Shown here one piece after another: positions 62,401 through 64,000 of a stretch of 64,000 bases of DNA (its first letter is position 1; the number at the start of each line of letters is the position of its first letter). A model generated the notes under the pieces. That model was not told the origin of the DNA. It did no database searches and saw only the letters and a list, made by a program, of their open reading frames with translations. The position numbers and the translations under genes were made by a program. Origin of the DNA: Apostichopus japonicus (Eukaryota > Echinodermata > Holothuroidea > Aspidochirotida > Stichopodidae); assembly GCF_037975245.1 (NCBI RefSeq), contig NC_092572.1:30663989-30727988 (forward strand), given 5' to 3'.

Positions 62401-64000
62401 AATGACCTTTGACCTGCATCGAAAAAAAAGGGTAAGCGGTACTCCGGCAGACCAATTCCGAAGTTGGTCCTACATAACCCACCTGAGATATCGTGTTTAC
62501 GAGATTTTTCTAATTTGACCCCGGTGACCCCAAATGACCTTTGACCTGCATCGAAAAAAAGGGTAAGCGGTACTCCGGCAGACCAAATATGATGTTGGTC
62601 AGACATTACCCACCTGAGATATCGTGTTTACGAGATTCTTCAAAATTTGACCCCCGGTGACCCCGGTGACCCCAAATGACCTTTGACCTGCATCGAAAAA
62701 AAGGTAAGCGGTTCTCCGGCAGACCAATTCCGAAGTTGATCCGACATTACCCACCTGAGATATCGTGTTTACGATATTTTCAAAATTTGACCCCCGGTGA
62801 CACCCGGTGACCCCAAATGACCTTTGACCTGCATCGAAAAAAAGGGTAAGCGGTACTCCGGCAGACCAAATATGATTTTGGTCCGACATTACCCACCTGA
62901 GATATCGTGTTTACGAGATTTTTCAAAATTTGACCCCGGTGACCCCAAAAGACCTTTGACCTGCATCGAAAAAAAAGGGTAAGCGGTACTCCGGCAGACC
63001 AAATATGATGTTGGTCCGACATTACCCACCTGAGATATCGTGTTTACGAGATTCTTCAAAATTTGACCCCGGTGACCCCAAATGACCTTTGACCTGCATC
63101 GATAAAAAGGGTAAGCGGTACTCCGGCAGACCAAATATGAAGTTCGTTCGATATTACCCACCTGAGATATCGTGTTTGCGAGATTTTTCAAATTTGACCC
63201 CTGGTGACCCCAAATGACCTTTGACCTGCATCGAAAAAGGGTAAGCGGTTCTCCGGTAGACTAATTCCGAAGTTGGTCCGACATTACCCACCTGAGATAT
63301 CGTGTTTACGAGATTTTTCAAAATTTGACCCCCGGTGACCCCAAATGACCTTTGACCTGCATCGAAAAAAAAGGGTAAGCGGTTCTCCGGCAGACCAATT
63401 CCGAAGTTGGTCGGACATTACCCACCTGAGATATCGTGTTTACGAGATTCTTCAAAATTTGACCCCCGGTGACCCCAAATGACCTTTGACCTGCATCGAA
63501 AAAAAGGGTAAGCGGTACTCCGGCAGACCAAATCTGAAGTTGGTTCGATATTACCCACCTGAGATATCGTGTTTGCGAGATTTTTAAAATTTGACCCCCG
63601 GTGACCCCAAATGACCTTTGACCTGCATCGAAAAAAAAGGGTAAGCGGTACTCCGGCAGACCAATTCCGAAGTTGGTCCTACATAACCCACCTGAGATAT
63701 CGTGTTTACGAGATTTTTCTAATTTGACCCCGGTGACCCCAAATGACCTTTGACCTGCATCGAAAAAAAGGGTAAGCGGTACTCCGGCAGACCAATTCCG
63801 AAGTTGGTCCTACATAACCCACCTGAGATATCGTGTTTACGAGATTTTTCTAATTTGACCCCGGTGACCCCAAATGACCTTTGACCTGCATCGAAAAAAA
63901 GGGTAAGCGGTACTCCGGCAGACCAAATATGATGTTGGTCAGACATTACCCACCTGAGATATCGTGTTTACGAGATTCTTCAAAATTTGACCCCCGGTGA
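59401..64000 (+). repeat. Family B, locally duplicated region running off the window
   Basis: About 35 monomers. A block repeats at 2146 bp (60315 and 62461 share aagttggtcctacataaccc). Another repeats at 1209 bp (61921 and 63130 share accaaatatgaagttcgttc). At the far right one monomer is doubled at 131 bp (63670 and 63801). The array continues past 64000, ending in mid-monomer at ttgacccccggtga. Confidence 0.93.

Noticed and set aside
1-64000. tRNA, rRNA, telomere repeats, or transposon ends
   Set aside because: Read through on both strands. No cloverleaf with expected boxes, no rRNA blocks, no telomere-type hexamer runs, and no terminal inverted or long terminal repeats.

Overview
The whole 64-kb window is satellite DNA. 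I find no credible protein-coding gene, RNA gene, transposon or CRISPR array. Two tandem-repeat families fill it. Family A has a monomer of about 55 bp, with two main types (A1 and A2). Family B has a 133-bp monomer. Both are arranged in higher-order repeats (HORs) whose copies look almost identical, as in centromeric, pericentromeric or other heterochromatic satellite blocks of a eukaryotic chromosome. The species cannot be named from the sequence. CpG is not depleted in either monomer, and family B carries binding-site-like motifs for a receptor class known only from animals. This leans weakly towards an animal without strong CpG decay at these repeats.

Layout. (1) 1-5375: family A in reverse orientation, as HOR units of 1167 and 733 bp alternating (1900-bp super-period), ending in recombinant and degraded units. 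(2) About 5376-5385: orientation switch; all later family A lies in the opposite direction. (3) 5386-9539: mosaic forward family A without a clean HOR, but containing the pieces from which the later HOR is built. (4) 9540-33352: three head-to-tail copies of a compound macro-repeat, each a family A block (with a 776-bp, 14-monomer HOR) followed by a family B block. Copies 2 and 3 are 7736 bp; copy 1 is 8342 bp. (5) 33353-64000: uninterrupted family B, all in one orientation, first in 2230/1549/1559-bp units, then in macro-units of 6413, 5320 and 5718 bp, then in shorter local duplications up to the window edge.

Most notable: nearly every 133-bp B monomer carries, on the minus strand, four nuclear-receptor half-sites in fixed spacing (AGGTCA, 1 bp, AGGTCA, 4 bp, GGGTCA, 4 bp, GGGTCA). 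The first pair is a perfect DR1 element and the later pairs have DR4 spacing. At a few loci the DR4 step is expanded into a 10-bp minisatellite of 4-11 copies that also has G-quadruplex potential. By length there are roughly 300 B monomers here, so the array could act as a large receptor-binding platform or sink. That function is inference. The near-perfect long duplications must also be checked against assembly error.
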